From Chitinophagales bacterium (GTDB taxonomy: Bacteria; Bacteroidota; Bacteroidia; Chitinophagales; UBA8649), in the NCBI GenBank assembly GCA_020635975.1, contig JACJYT010000002.1, positions 62,001 through 126,000 on the forward strand: 64,000 bases of DNA, given 5' to 3'. Positions 24,453-33,779 of the stretch are shown here, piece after piece. Numbering within the stretch: the stretch's first letter is position 1; each line of letters opens with the position of its first letter. The notes below the pieces were generated by a model. That model searched no databases. It was not told the origin of the DNA and was given only the letters and a program-made list of their open reading frames with translations. Made by a program: the position numbers and the translations under genes.

Positions 24453-25397
24453 ATGGCAAACAAATTATTCAGCAAAAAATTACCGTTCTCAAAAGTTGAT
24501 GATCTTGGATTTGGATCTACAGGCGACCAATCTAAGGAACGGGTGCTTAATAAGGATGGTAGATTTAATCTGAGAAGAATTGGGGAACATTATCATATTT
24601 ATCATATCCTAATAAGTATGAGCTGGCCGCGATTCTTCGCCTTGATTTTTCTTTCCTTTACGATTATCAATGGTTTCTTCTCTTTAATTTACTACTTCTT
24701 AGGAGTAGAAAACATTGCTGGATTTGCATCGGAAGGCTTTTTTATGGATTTGGTTAATCTCTTCCATTTCAGCGTTCAAACCATGACTACCGTGGGTTAT
24801 GGGGTTATGCATCCTACTGGAATTCCCTCTAGCGTAGTTGCCTCTTTCGAGTCGCTAGTAGGTTTGCTATCTTTTGCTTTAGTTTCTGGCTTGATGTATG
24901 GACGTTTTAAAAACCCCAAGGCAGAGATTAAATATTCGAAGAACATATTAATAACGAATGTAGGCGAAAAGAGAAGTATTCAAGTGCGTGTTGCCAATAA
25001 ACTTAGTCATGATTTACTCGATGTAGAGGGACGAATGCTCATGTTGCATAATGAAGTGCTCGAAGATGGCAGCATCTATAAAAGATATAGAAGCTTAACG
25101 CTGCAAATCGATAAGATTAGTTTTTTGCCTATGAATTGGACCTTAACCCATTTCATTGATGAGAATAGTCCACTTTATGGCTATACTCCAAAAGAATTTG
25201 AAGAGCAGAATGTAGAGTTTTTGGTACTGATTACTGCCTACGATGATAGTTTTTCGCAATTGGTGCATAGTCGCTCTTCTTATATCTACGACGAAATTGT
25301 GTACGAAAAACATTGGGAAAAACCTTATTTCAGCGATGCAAAGGGCAGGAGAATTTTTGACTTAGAAAAATTGGATAAGTTTGTAGAAGGTGAATAA
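24453..25397 (+). CDS. inward-rectifier potassium channel (KirBac family)
   Basis: A 314-residue K+ channel. Two membrane helices (about 60-85 and 125-150) flank a pore loop with the selectivity filter TTVGYG at 112-117. The C-terminal half, from KIKYSKNILI-like residues on, is the immunoglobulin-like cytoplasmic domain of Kir channels (ITAYDDSFSQLVHSRSSY). Transport follows the membrane potential, and gating is probably by lipids. The downstream hotdog gene starts inside its last codons, so the two are co-translated. Confidence 0.93.
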   Translation: MANKLFSKKLPFSKVDDLGFGSTGDQSKERVLNKDGRFNLRRIGEHYHIYHILISMSWPRFFALIFLSFTIINGFFSLIYYFLGVENIAGFASEGFFMDLVNLFHFSVQTMTTVGYGVMHPTGIPSSVVASFESLVGLLSFALVSGLMYGRFKNPKAEIKYSKNILITNVGEKRSIQVRVANKLSHDLLDVEGRMLMLHNEVLEDGSIYKRYRSLTLQIDKISFLPMNWTLTHFIDENSPLYGYTPKEFEEQNVEFLVLITAYDDSFSQLVHSRSSYIYDEIVYEKHWEKPYFSDAKGRRIFDLEKLDKFVEGE

Positions 25398-25863
25398 AAA
25401 GGCTTTTAAATTTTCGTCGTTTTGGTTTCGTATTTTAATGAATTTCTATCCTCCATATTTTTTTGGAAGGGTTAGAATACAATATGTTTCTAAAGATTTT
25501 CAGGAAATACGTGTTAGAATTAGAGCTTCTATTTTCAATAAGAATTTATCGGGTACCATGTTTGGAGGCACCTTGTTTTCGGCTGCCGATCCATTTTATC
25601 CTTTGATGTATTGGCAGAATTTTGCTCATCAGTATAATGAAAGAGTCAGCGTTTGGTTGAAGTCGGCCGAAATTCAATATAAGCGTCCAGCCCAAGGTAA
25701 CATCTACTTGCATTTTAAAATTAATCATGAGGATGTACTAGAAGCAAAAAAGGCCTTAGATGAAGTAGGCAAGTTTAATAAAGCGCATGAGGTTCTACTC
25801 TTAAATGAGAAACAAGAATTGTGTGCTAAAGTAAACTTGGTAAGCTATGTTGGTCGAATCTAG
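25390..25863 (+). CDS. DUF4442 hotdog-fold protein (thioesterase-like)
   Basis: A 157-residue protein with the pattern of DUF4442: FNKNLSGTMFGGTLFSAADP with a following YWQN and WLKSAEIQYKRPA. The family has a hotdog fold and is thought to act on acyl thioesters; the substrate is unknown. It starts at GTG, overlapping the end of the Kir channel gene by eight bases. It converges on the MATE gene four bases later. Confidence 0.82.
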   Translation: MNKKAFKFSSFWFRILMNFYPPYFFGRVRIQYVSKDFQEIRVRIRASIFNKNLSGTMFGGTLFSAADPFYPLMYWQNFAHQYNERVSVWLKSAEIQYKRPAQGNIYLHFKINHEDVLEAKKALDEVGKFNKAHEVLLLNEKQELCAKVNLVSYVGRI

Positions 25864-25867
25864 TTGC

Positions 25868-27205
25868 TTAGTTTTTGCCTAAGTTTTGCATAGATTTTCT
25901 TATGAATATTGCGGAAACAAGGGTAGTAAGCAAGTCGGCTATTGGAAAGGAATACCAAATGCCAGATAAGCCGAAATACAAGGGCATTAGCAAAACCAAG
26001 GGAATAAGGAAAATTCCTTGTTTAAGTAAGGTAAGTATAAGCGCGGGAAGTGCTTTTCCGATGGCTTGATAATAGGCCGATGATAATAGTTGAACTACCA
26101 AACTTGGTGTGAGAAGGAATACGAGTCGAAGAGCTGGATAGGTATTAGCTATTAGTTCGGGATCGTTGGTAAACAAGCCTACAATTTCTTCTGCAAAGAA
26201 GAAGAGAAATACGAAGATGAGCACGGCAATGGCAACACCCGATTTAATAGCTAAGAAGAGCACTTCTTTTACTCTTTCCCATTTCTTAGCACCGAAATTA
26301 AAGCCAGCAATAGGAATAAAGCCTTGGGTTAAACCAAATACTGGAAAGTTAACAAACATCATTAATCTGCTAATTATTCCATAGCTAGAAACTGCCATTT
26401 CTGCTCCGTAAAAGAAGAGTGAATTATTGATTACTACGGCTAGCAAACTAACGGTTGCTTGTCGCACAAAAGTTACACCACCCACTTCGAAGATTTCTTT
26501 AAAGATTGGGAAATCTGGCTTTAAATAGCTTGGATGTAGGCTCATTCTCGATTTGCCAAAAAGGAAATAAAACAAGGTGAAACTGCCACTACATATGTAA
26601 GCGATAGTTGTTGCCCAAGCGGCTCCTGCTAAGCCCCAATCGAAGGCAATAATGAAAATTGGATCTAGAATCAAATTTACAATGGCAGGAATCAGCATGG
26701 AAATCATGGCAATTTGAGGCAATCCTTCTGCTCTTAATACATTATTGCTCATCATTGCCCAAGCCAAGAAAGGGATGCCGGGCAATAGAATTTTGAAATA
26801 AATAATAGCAGGATCTAGAAGCTCTCCTTTGCCTCCAAAAATTCCGAGTATTTCTTGAACAAAGAAAGTGCTTAGCAAAACAACGCTTAAGGATAAGCCA
26901 ACGGTAAGTAAGGTTTGATTGCCAAAGGTAAGATAGGCTTTTTCTGTGTTTTCAGCACCGAGCGATCGACTTATAATAGAACCTCCACCTACTCCAATGG
27001 CCATGCCTAAGGCCGAAATAAAGAAACTTATAGGCACTACTACGGCTATCGCACCTAGGGCTAAACTGCCTACATATTTCCCAACATAAATAGAATCGAC
27101 TACCATGTTAATGGATAGCATAAGAATTCCAATAGCAGCAGGTAAGCTTTGTTGAAAGAGTAATTTAGTTATGGGCAAACTGCCCATTTTTTCACTGTGA
27201 TTCAT
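25868..27205 (-). CDS. MATE family efflux transporter
   Basis: A 445-residue inner-membrane transporter with 12 hydrophobic segments in two similar halves. The first half has ALGAIAVVVPISFFISALGMAI-type helices followed by GGGSIISRSLG, typical of the MATE (DinF/NorM-like) family. Such pumps export cationic drugs or metabolites against Na+ or H+. No regulator gene is adjacent. It faces away from ilvA, with 100 bases between. Confidence 0.9.
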   Translation of the reverse strand: MNHSEKMGSLPITKLLFQQSLPAAIGILMLSINMVVDSIYVGKYVGSLALGAIAVVVPISFFISALGMAIGVGGGSIISRSLGAENTEKAYLTFGNQTLLTVGLSLSVVLLSTFFVQEILGIFGGKGELLDPAIIYFKILLPGIPFLAWAMMSNNVLRAEGLPQIAMISMLIPAIVNLILDPIFIIAFDWGLAGAAWATTIAYICSGSFTLFYFLFGKSRMSLHPSYLKPDFPIFKEIFEVGGVTFVRQATVSLLAVVINNSLFFYGAEMAVSSYGIISRLMMFVNFPVFGLTQGFIPIAGFNFGAKKWERVKEVLFLAIKSGVAIAVLIFVFLFFFAEEIVGLFTNDPELIANTYPALRLVFLLTPSLVVQLLSSAYYQAIGKALPALILTLLKQGIFLIPLVLLMPLYFGLSGIWYSFPIADLLTTLVSAIFIRKSMQNLGKN

Positions 27206-27306
27206 AAAACCACGCTAATGTAAGTTAGATTTTCAATTAAGCCTTGGTTTTTAGATTGGTATTTCTCAAAAATATCTAGCTTTATGGCTCCAAACCCAAA
27301 GTTGAA

Positions 27307-28554
27307 ATGATTTCAGTACAAAAAATATTAGAAGTTAATCATAAATTATATGGTTATATAAAGACAACTCCCCTTCAAGAGAACGAAAATTTATCGGCTA
27401 AATATGGTTGTAAGGTGCTCTTGAAAAGAGAAGATTTACAATTAGGTAGAAGTTATAAATTACGTGGTGCTTTTAATAAGATATCCTCTTTAAGTGAAGA
27501 AGAAAGATTGCGAGGGGTGGTATGTGCGAGTGCAGGAAATCATGCGCAAGGTGTAGCGCTTTCTTGTGCTAAACTGCAAATTAAGGGAACCATCTTCATG
27601 CCCAAAACCGCACCCCTTCAAAAAGTAGATAAGGTTCGACAGTTTGGAAAGGAGTTTATTGAAATTATTCTTATTGGCGATACTTTTGATGATGCTTTTG
27701 CAGAAGCTAGGCTTCATGAAGCAGAATCTGGAAAAGTTTTTATTCCTCCTTTCGATGATGAAAAAATAGTGGAAGGGCAAGGAACGGTTGGTAAAGAGAT
27801 TTACGAACAAGAAAGTGGTCAAATTGACTATCTTTTTGTTCCGATAGGTGGTGGGGGTTTAGCCTCTGGCGTAGGAAGTTACTTTAAACAGGTGAGTCCG
27901 GATACAAAAGTTATAGGAGTGGAACCTATGGGAGCTGCTAGCATGAAATTGTCTTTCGAAAAGGGAAAAATAACCCGATTGCAAACTATGGATAAGTTTG
28001 TTGATGGTGCGGCTGTTGCTCAAGTTGGTAAGTTGAATTTTGAAATTTGCAAGGAGGTTCTTAGTGATATAGTAACCGTAGAAGAAGGCAGAACCTGTAC
28101 CATAATATTAAGAATGTATAATGATGATGCTATTGTGTTAGAGCCATCGGGAGCTTTATCTATTGGCGCTTTAGAGAACTATAAAGAAGAAATTAAAGGC
28201 AAAACCGTAGTATGCATTATAAGTGGTGGCAATAACGATATTACCCGAATGGAGGAAATAAAGGAGCGATCTATGCTTTTTGAAGGACTCAAGCATTATT
28301 TTATTATCAACTTCCCTAGAAGAGCGGGTAGTTTTAAAGAATTTGTAAATAATGTACTTGGTTCTAATGATGAAATTTCCTTAATTCAGTATAGTTCTAA
28401 AAAGAATAGCGGCGATACGGTGCCTGCTATGATAGGCTTGGAATTAAAAGATAAAGAAGCCATACTTCAGATTAAAAAGAAATTAGAAGAAAGAGGCTTT
28501 AGTTACGAATTGCTCAATGAAAACCCAATGTTGTTCGATTATTTGGTGAAATAA
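27307..28554 (+). CDS. ilvA: threonine ammonia-lyase (IlvA)
   Basis: Converts L-threonine to 2-oxobutanoate and ammonia, the first step towards isoleucine. The PLP lysine is Lys51 in SYKLRGA, the phosphate-binding loop is GGGGLASG, and SAGNHAQG lies at about 76-83. The C-terminal ~90 residues (from HYFIINFPRRAGSFKEF) are a single ACT-like regulatory domain, as in shorter, allosterically controlled forms. No other isoleucine-valine genes are adjacent. A strong terminator follows. Confidence 0.93.
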   Translation: MISVQKILEVNHKLYGYIKTTPLQENENLSAKYGCKVLLKREDLQLGRSYKLRGAFNKISSLSEEERLRGVVCASAGNHAQGVALSCAKLQIKGTIFMPKTAPLQKVDKVRQFGKEFIEIILIGDTFDDAFAEARLHEAESGKVFIPPFDDEKIVEGQGTVGKEIYEQESGQIDYLFVPIGGGGLASGVGSYFKQVSPDTKVIGVEPMGAASMKLSFEKGKITRLQTMDKFVDGAAVAQVGKLNFEICKEVLSDIVTVEEGRTCTIILRMYNDDAIVLEPSGALSIGALENYKEEIKGKTVVCIISGGNNDITRMEEIKERSMLFEGLKHYFIINFPRRAGSFKEFVNNVLGSNDEISLIQYSSKKNSGDTVPAMIGLELKDKEAILQIKKKLEERGFSYELLNENPMLFDYLVK

Positions 28555-28570
28555 AAGCTATAGTTCAATA

Positions 28571-28604
28571 ACAAAAAAACCGCCAGAAATGGCGGTTTTT
28601 TTGT
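28571..28604. terminator. bidirectional terminator between ilvA and mscL
   Basis: ACAAAAAAACCGCCA (28571-28585), loop GAAA, and TGGCGGTTTTTTTGT (28590-28604) form a perfect 15-bp stem with A and T runs on both sides. It can end transcription of both converging genes. Confidence 0.93.
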
Positions 28605-28619
28605 TTATTAAGCAGGTTA

Positions 28620-29021
28620 TTACTTTTTTAGCGCATCTCTAATTTCCATAAGTAATTCTTCTGTTGTTGGTCCAGGAGGAGGCGCTGGTGCTTCTGGCTT
28701 TTTGGTTTTGTTAATGGCTTTGATTACCATAAACATTACAAATGCTACAATTATAAAATTAATTACGGCACTGATAAAGGCCCCATAGCTTAAGGCAACC
28801 TCTGGACTAGTAACTGTGCCAGCTGCGTCCATAACCGCTTCTCTCAACACTATAGATCCATCTGTTCCTGCACCTGTTATAAGAGCGATTGGAGGCATTA
28901 CCAAGCCATTGATAAATGAACTTGAAACCGTAGCAAAAGCACCACCCATTACGAAAGCAACAGCCATGTCTACAAGATTTCCTTTTATGGCAAAATCTTT
29001 AAATTCTTTTAGCATTCCCAT
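28620..29021 (-). CDS. mscL: large-conductance mechanosensitive channel MscL
   Basis: A 133-residue pore-forming protein that opens under extreme membrane tension to release solutes. The N-terminal helix and first membrane segment (FKDFAIKGNLVDMAVAFVMG) carry the family pattern, and the second segment lies at about 75-100. The linker contains a proline-rich stretch (EAPAPPPGPTTEELL) before the C-terminal helix. It lies just after mscS on the same strand, so both turgor-release channels are neighbours. Confidence 0.96.
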   Translation of the reverse strand: MGMLKEFKDFAIKGNLVDMAVAFVMGGAFATVSSSFINGLVMPPIALITGAGTDGSIVLREAVMDAAGTVTSPEVALSYGAFISAVINFIIVAFVMFMVIKAINKTKKPEAPAPPPGPTTEELLMEIRDALKK

Positions 29022-29062
29022 TTTAGTTTAATTTTAAGGTTGATTAATTTAATAAATATAAG

Positions 29063-29881
29063 TTATTTTTTCAAGTTTACATCCATTTGCGGGAAAGGAA
29101 TCTCCACACCCACTCGGTCTAAAGCAAGCTTGCTTTCTTCATTCGTTCTGAAAAAAACATCCCAATATTTATCTGGAGTAGTATAGCCTCTTACCGCTAA
29201 GTTAACACTGCTATCGCCCAATTTGCTTACCCCAACAAAAGGTGCTGGAGTTTTTAATACGTTTGGATCACTAACTAAAACTTGCATTAAAGCCTCTTTA
29301 GCTTTTGCTAAATTTGCCCCATAGGCGATTCCCACAGAGCAATCAACACGAATTAAACCCTCTACGGTGTAGTTAACAATATCGCCATTCGATACCGCTC
29401 CATTGGGTAGAATAATGGTTTTGTTCTCTGGACTTAAAAGTATTGTCGTAAAGATTTGTATTTCTTTTACCACACCAATTTTCCCTTGTGTTTCGATTAA
29501 ATCGCCAACTTTATAGGGACGAAAAATTAGGATTAAGGCTCCACCAGCCAGATTACCTAACGAGCCTTGCATTGCCATTCCAATAGCAAAACCTATGGCA
29601 CCAAGAACCGCAACGAAAGAGGTCGTTTCTATTCCAACAATACCTGCAACGGAGATTAAAAGAGCACCTCGCATTAGCCATAAGAGTAAACTAAGAATAA
29701 AAGGCTCTAGGGTTTTGTCGAAGCTTCTCTTTTCGAGTAATTTTTTAACGAGATTTACGAGTAAGCTGATGCTAATCCATCCAATAATTAAGAAGAGAAC
29801 TGCCGCTAAAATCTTGCCGATTAGTCCGTTAGAAGCTAAAAATTCTTTGCTAGTACTAATAAAAGTTAAAATTTGATCCAT
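29063..29881 (-). CDS. small-conductance mechanosensitive channel (MscS family)
   Basis: A 272-residue MscS-type channel. Three N-terminal membrane segments are followed by the pore helix region GAIGFAIGMAMQGSLGNLAGG and the beta domain (IFRPYKVGDLIE, then LPNGAVSNGDIVNYT). The length is that of the E. coli MscS core form without extra domains. It precedes mscL and follows batA, all on the minus strand. Confidence 0.94.
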   Translation of the reverse strand: MDQILTFISTSKEFLASNGLIGKILAAVLFLIIGWISISLLVNLVKKLLEKRSFDKTLEPFILSLLLWLMRGALLISVAGIVGIETTSFVAVLGAIGFAIGMAMQGSLGNLAGGALILIFRPYKVGDLIETQGKIGVVKEIQIFTTILLSPENKTIILPNGAVSNGDIVNYTVEGLIRVDCSVGIAYGANLAKAKEALMQVLVSDPNVLKTPAPFVGVSKLGDSSVNLAVRGYTTPDKYWDVFFRTNEESKLALDRVGVEIPFPQMDVNLKK

Positions 29882-29922
29882 GTTTAATTTTTAACACAGA
29901 CTCAACAAAAGTCATTCCAATT

Positions 29923-30912
29923 TTAGGGAAAGCTTCTAAGCAAACTATATCTTAAAGCTTGCTCAATAAACAGAAGTAAAATGGCTAGTGCCGCGAAATT
30001 ATAGAAAAGCTCTTCTACTCGTATGCTTTGCGAGGACTCAATTTCAGTTTTTTCTAACTGATCTATTTCTTCATAAATGGCTTCTAGCGCTTCTTTGTCT
30101 TTTGCTCTATAATACTTACCATTGGTCATTTTTGAAATTTCTGTAAGCAGTTCTTCATCAATCATTACAGGTAGGTAGTCGTATTGAACACTGCCATTGG
30201 GTAACATGTAGGCTGGCATATAGGCTTCTCCTTCTGTACCAATTCCTATCGTGTAAATTTTTATATCGAATTGCATGGCTGCTTCGGTGGCGGTTATTGG
30301 GTCAATTAAGCCCGTGTTGTTAACCCCATCTGTCATCAAAATAATGACCTTGCTTTTTGCCTTGCTATCCTTTAGTCTATTCACACCTGTCCCAATGCCC
30401 ATTCCAATAGCAGTTCCATCGCTTAATAGGCCATTTTTTACTTTAGAGAGTTGCGATTGAACGATTTTATGGTCTGTAGTGATGGGAACTTGAGTGAAGC
30501 TTTCTCCAGCAAAAACTACTAGGCCTATTCTATCGCTAGGTCTGTTTTGGATAAAGCGAGAGGCTACATCTTTGGCTGCTTCTAAACGGTTCGGTTTAAA
30601 ATCTTGAGCCAGCATGGAAGAAGAAATATCCATAGAAATAACCATGTCTATGCCATACGAACTAATTTTTTGGTCGGTAGAACTACTTTGAGGTCGAGCT
30701 AGTGCAACTAAAACTAAACACAAGCTAAGCAGTCGAAGAAAGGGTAAGAGAACTAAAAATCTCGACTTCCAGGATTGGTAATTGTCGAACATCTGGGTGT
30801 TCGAAAGTGTCATTGCTGCCTTATCTTTTCTATATCTAAAATAGAGCCATAGGGCAAAGAGAAAAATTAAGACCGGTATTGCCCAAAGAAAATAGGGATG
30901 AGCAAATTGCAT
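29923..30912 (-). CDS. batA: BatA-like VWA domain protein
   Basis: A membrane-anchored von Willebrand A protein. A first hydrophobic helix follows MQFAHPYFLW and a second lies near residue 60. The VWA domain carries the metal site DISSSM (MIDAS) and LMTDGVNNTG, and a C-terminal helix anchors the end. It belongs to the Bat operon, linked in Bacteroides to aerotolerance and, in general, to MoxR chaperone systems. I start at the second ATG (30912), where BatA proteins normally begin. An ATG at 30933 overlaps the upstream gene. Confidence 0.88.
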   Translation of the reverse strand: MQFAHPYFLWAIPVLIFLFALWLYFRYRKDKAAMTLSNTQMFDNYQSWKSRFLVLLPFLRLLSLCLVLVALARPQSSSTDQKISSYGIDMVISMDISSSMLAQDFKPNRLEAAKDVASRFIQNRPSDRIGLVVFAGESFTQVPITTDHKIVQSQLSKVKNGLLSDGTAIGMGIGTGVNRLKDSKAKSKVIILMTDGVNNTGLIDPITATEAAMQFDIKIYTIGIGTEGEAYMPAYMLPNGSVQYDYLPVMIDEELLTEISKMTNGKYYRAKDKEALEAIYEEIDQLEKTEIESSQSIRVEELFYNFAALAILLLFIEQALRYSLLRSFP

Positions 30913-30922
30913 ATTTAGCAAA

Positions 30923-31840
30923 CTACTTATCATCTTCAGTTTCTAAGTTTTTTGGTTTGGTATGTTTAACAAAGTCTTTGGCCAATTTCATCATCCGCAA
31001 GTTTTCGTCGTTAAGCGGTTTAAACTTAGCGAACTTGGCAAGATCGGCTTGTTCTAAAATTTCACAAACTTTATTTTTTAAAGAATTATCTAAGAACAAT
31101 TCTTCTCTAATTTCGTCGGTAGTGCTTTCCATGGCATTCACGCCAAATCTGCCTTCTAAATAAGACCGTAAGATTTCAGAAATGCCAAGGTAGTATTCTT
31201 TAATTTGGTCGTTTTGCCAAAGCTTTTTACTATCTAATTCTTCTAAATTTTTAATGGCCTCTTCGTAATAATCCAACATGGTTTTTGGCTTTTCTGGCAC
31301 TACGAATAGTTTCTTTCTCTTAATTAAATACCAAAAAAGGATAATTATTGCTAGTACAATGACCGCGATAATTGGTCCCCATTTTTTCAGAAATTCCTTC
31401 CAAGGAAAAGGCAAGGATTTTATAGATTTAAAAGGCTTAATAGCCTGACTAGTATCTACCTCCAAGGTGCTAACATGAAGCATTACATCGTTAGAACTTA
31501 TGGTATCGAAGTTGTTGTAAACATCTTGAAGAATAGCTGGAATTCCCCCAAAAATATAAGTGCCTTCTTTGAATTGCGTCAGTAAAATATTTTGTGAAAT
31601 AGTATTTTCTCCTGTATCGGGAGGGTAAGCTTCTATGATTTCAAAGCTAGCAATACTGTCTTGGTAGAGTGGTAAGAAGATGCGATCTTCTTTTTGCCCT
31701 GTCACCAAAATATGGAGTACAAGATGATCGCCGATAAGCATGCTATCCTTATCGAAAGAGATCTCGATTTTTTGAGCAGAAGCAAAAAAACCTAAAGCGC
31801 AAAAAATCAAAAGGAAGCTAATTTTTAGTTTCGTTTTCAT
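30923..31840 (-). CDS. Bat operon membrane protein (BatD/DUF4381-like)
   Basis: A 305-residue protein with a signal peptide (ending FFASAQ), a periplasmic beta-sandwich-like region (about 20-140), one membrane helix (about 152-172), and a cytoplasmic helical tail with LGISEILRSYLEGRFGV and ESTTDEI. That tail pattern is typical of the gene between DUF58 and BatA in Bacteroidota Bat operons. Its function is unknown, perhaps linking the AAA ATPase to an envelope target. It overlaps the DUF58 gene by four bases. Confidence 0.8.
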   Translation of the reverse strand: MKTKLKISFLLIFCALGFFASAQKIEISFDKDSMLIGDHLVLHILVTGQKEDRIFLPLYQDSIASFEIIEAYPPDTGENTISQNILLTQFKEGTYIFGGIPAILQDVYNNFDTISSNDVMLHVSTLEVDTSQAIKPFKSIKSLPFPWKEFLKKWGPIIAVIVLAIIILFWYLIKRKKLFVVPEKPKTMLDYYEEAIKNLEELDSKKLWQNDQIKEYYLGISEILRSYLEGRFGVNAMESTTDEIREELFLDNSLKNKVCEILEQADLAKFAKFKPLNDENLRMMKLAKDFVKHTKPKNLETEDDK

Positions 31841-32712
31841 CGTTTCTTACCTCGGTGTTTAAACATTTTTAAGAGAGCGGTGGTATAATTGTCTTCGGTG
31901 CTCAAGCTTACAAATTCTGCATTTATTTTGTTGAATATTTTTTGATTTTCTTCTCGCTTCTTTTCAAAGTAAGCGCTGTAGTTTTTACGCAAGGCTTTCG
32001 AAGAAGTATCTATCCATTTTAAGGCTTGTGTTTCCGAATCGCGAACTTGAACAAGTCCGATATCGGGAAGCTCTTTTTCCAATTTATCGTAAAGATGCAC
32101 TCCAACAATGTCGTGTTTTTTCTTTACAATTTTCAGGGCATCTTCGTAAGGCTTGCTCACAAAATCGGATATTACAAAAGCAATACTTCTTCTTTTTACC
32201 AGATTATTAAAGTATTCTAAAGCCAGCGATAAATCGGTTCCATCTTCGCTTGCTTCTATGTTGATCAATTCTCTAATTATTCTTAGAATATGACTTTTCC
32301 CTTTTTTCGGTGGAAGAAATTTCTCTATTTTATTGCTAAAGAAGAGCACGCCAACCTTGTCGTTATTTTGAACCGCAGAGAAAGAAAGAACGGCAGCAAT
32401 TTCTGCTATAATTTCGTTCTTGAATTGATTTTGCGTTCCGAATAAGGAGGACTTACTTACATCCACTAAAAGCATTACCGTAACTTCTCTTTCTTCTTCA
32501 AAAACCTTTACAAAGGGCGCATCAAATCGAGCGGTAACGTTCCAATCAATATTGCGCACGTCATCGCCGTAGTTATAATTTCTAACTTCGCTAAACGACA
32601 TACCCCTACCCTTAAATGCGGAATGATAGGAACCTGCAAAAACTTGATTACTCAAGCCTTTGGTCTTGATTTCTATCTTTCTTACTTTCTTAAGTAGTTC
32701 TGTGGTTTCCAT
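31837..32712 (-). CDS. DUF58 domain protein
   Basis: A 291-residue protein with the DUF58 core GDDVRNIDWNVTARFDAPFVK (split here: GDDVRNIDWNVTAR, then FDAPFVK) and a degenerate VWA fold with LLVDVSKSSLFG. It acts in the cytoplasm with a MoxR ATPase, in a system thought to insert or mature envelope proteins. It lies 20 bases downstream of moxR and overlaps the next gene by four bases (ATGA-type). Confidence 0.9.
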   Translation of the reverse strand: METTELLKKVRKIEIKTKGLSNQVFAGSYHSAFKGRGMSFSEVRNYNYGDDVRNIDWNVTARFDAPFVKVFEEEREVTVMLLVDVSKSSLFGTQNQFKNEIIAEIAAVLSFSAVQNNDKVGVLFFSNKIEKFLPPKKGKSHILRIIRELINIEASEDGTDLSLALEYFNNLVKRRSIAFVISDFVSKPYEDALKIVKKKHDIVGVHLYDKLEKELPDIGLVQVRDSETQALKWIDTSSKALRKNYSAYFEKKREENQKIFNKINAEFVSLSTEDNYTTALLKMFKHRGKKR

Positions 32713-32732
32713 GTTCTTTTTCCTTTTACTTA

Positions 32733-33731
32733 CTAAGGAATTTCCACTGCATTTAATACTTCACTAACTAGTTCGTCGGCAGTAATATTTTCTGCTTCTG
32801 CTTCGTAGCTTAAACCTATTCTGTGTCGCATTACATCGTGACAAACAGCTTTTACATCCTCTGGAATTACATAGGCGCGTTTTTTCATAAAGGCCATGGC
32901 CTTACTGGCTAAGGCAAGGTTGATACTGGCACGAGGAGAGCCGCCGTAAGAAATAAGTGGCACTAGTTTTTTTAGTTTGCTAGCTTCTGGGTCTCTTGTA
33001 GCAAAAACGATATCTAGAATGTATTGCTCAATCTTTTCATCCATATACACATCGCGAACAAGTTCTCTGCCTTTAAGGATGGCATCGATGCTCACTACTG
33101 GATTAATTTTTGGACGTTCTTTACCAATATTCATTCGAATAATTTGACGCTCTTCTTCTTTTTTTGGGTAGGTGATATTTACCTTCAACATAAAACGATC
33201 CACTTGCGCTTCAGGCAGCGGGTAAGTACCTTCTTGCTCTATGGGGTTTTGTGTTGCCAGTACCAAAAAGGGTGCATCTAGTTTAAAGCTGGTATCGCCA
33301 ATGGTAACTTGTTTTTCTTGCATGGCTTCTAAGAGAGCACTTTGCACTTTAGCAGGCGCTCTATTGATCTCATCGGCTAAAACGAAATTGGCAAATATGG
33401 GTCCTTTTTTAATGGTGAAATCATTTACTTTTTGGTTGTAAATCATGGTCCCAAGTATATCTGCCGGAAGCAAATCTGGCGTAAATTGAATTCTACTGAA
33501 TTTACCTTCAACGGCAGACGAAAGTGAATTGATGGCTAGAGTTTTGGCTAGACCGGGAACCCCTTCTAGTAAGATGTGTCCGTTGGCCAACAAGGCAAGC
33601 ATTAAACGTTCTACCATTTTCTTTTGTCCAACAATAGACTTCCCAATTTCGAGATGGATTAAATCTACAAAGCCACTAGCTTTTTCTATTTTTTCGTTTA
33701 GTTCTCTAATATCAACTGCTGTACTTTCCAT
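32733..33731 (-). CDS. moxR: MoxR family AAA+ ATPase
   Basis: A chaperone-like AAA ATPase of 332 residues from the ATG at 33731. Walker A is GVPGLAKT and Walker B LADEINRAPAKVQSALLEAM. Sensor residues lie in ATQNPIEQEGTYPLPEAQ, a hallmark of MoxR proteins. The frame is open to a TTG at 33773, but the promoter box TAAATTTG (33759-33752) lies between, so the ATG is the start. It heads the operon moxR, DUF58, membrane protein, batA, perhaps continuing to mscS and mscL. Confidence 0.93.
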   Translation of the reverse strand: MESTAVDIRELNEKIEKASGFVDLIHLEIGKSIVGQKKMVERLMLALLANGHILLEGVPGLAKTLAINSLSSAVEGKFSRIQFTPDLLPADILGTMIYNQKVNDFTIKKGPIFANFVLADEINRAPAKVQSALLEAMQEKQVTIGDTSFKLDAPFLVLATQNPIEQEGTYPLPEAQVDRFMLKVNITYPKKEEERQIIRMNIGKERPKINPVVSIDAILKGRELVRDVYMDEKIEQYILDIVFATRDPEASKLKKLVPLISYGGSPRASINLALASKAMAFMKKRAYVIPEDVKAVCHDVMRHRIGLSYEAEAENITADELVSEVLNAVEIP

Positions 33732-33751
33732 GCATGCAAAATTTTGTTTTG

Positions 33752-33759
33752 CAAATTTA
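33752..33759 (-). promoter_or_regulatory. -7 box TAAATTTG of the moxR operon
   Basis: TAAATTTG on the minus strand ends 20 bases before the moxR ATG and decides the start. The -33 element is unclear. Confidence 0.5.
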
Positions 33760-33779
33760 AAAAAGCAATACAAAGGAAG

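Noticed and set aside
27206..27306. Riboswitch or attenuator before ilvA
   Set aside because: The 100-base spacer has no leader peptide, branched-chain codon run or terminator hairpin.
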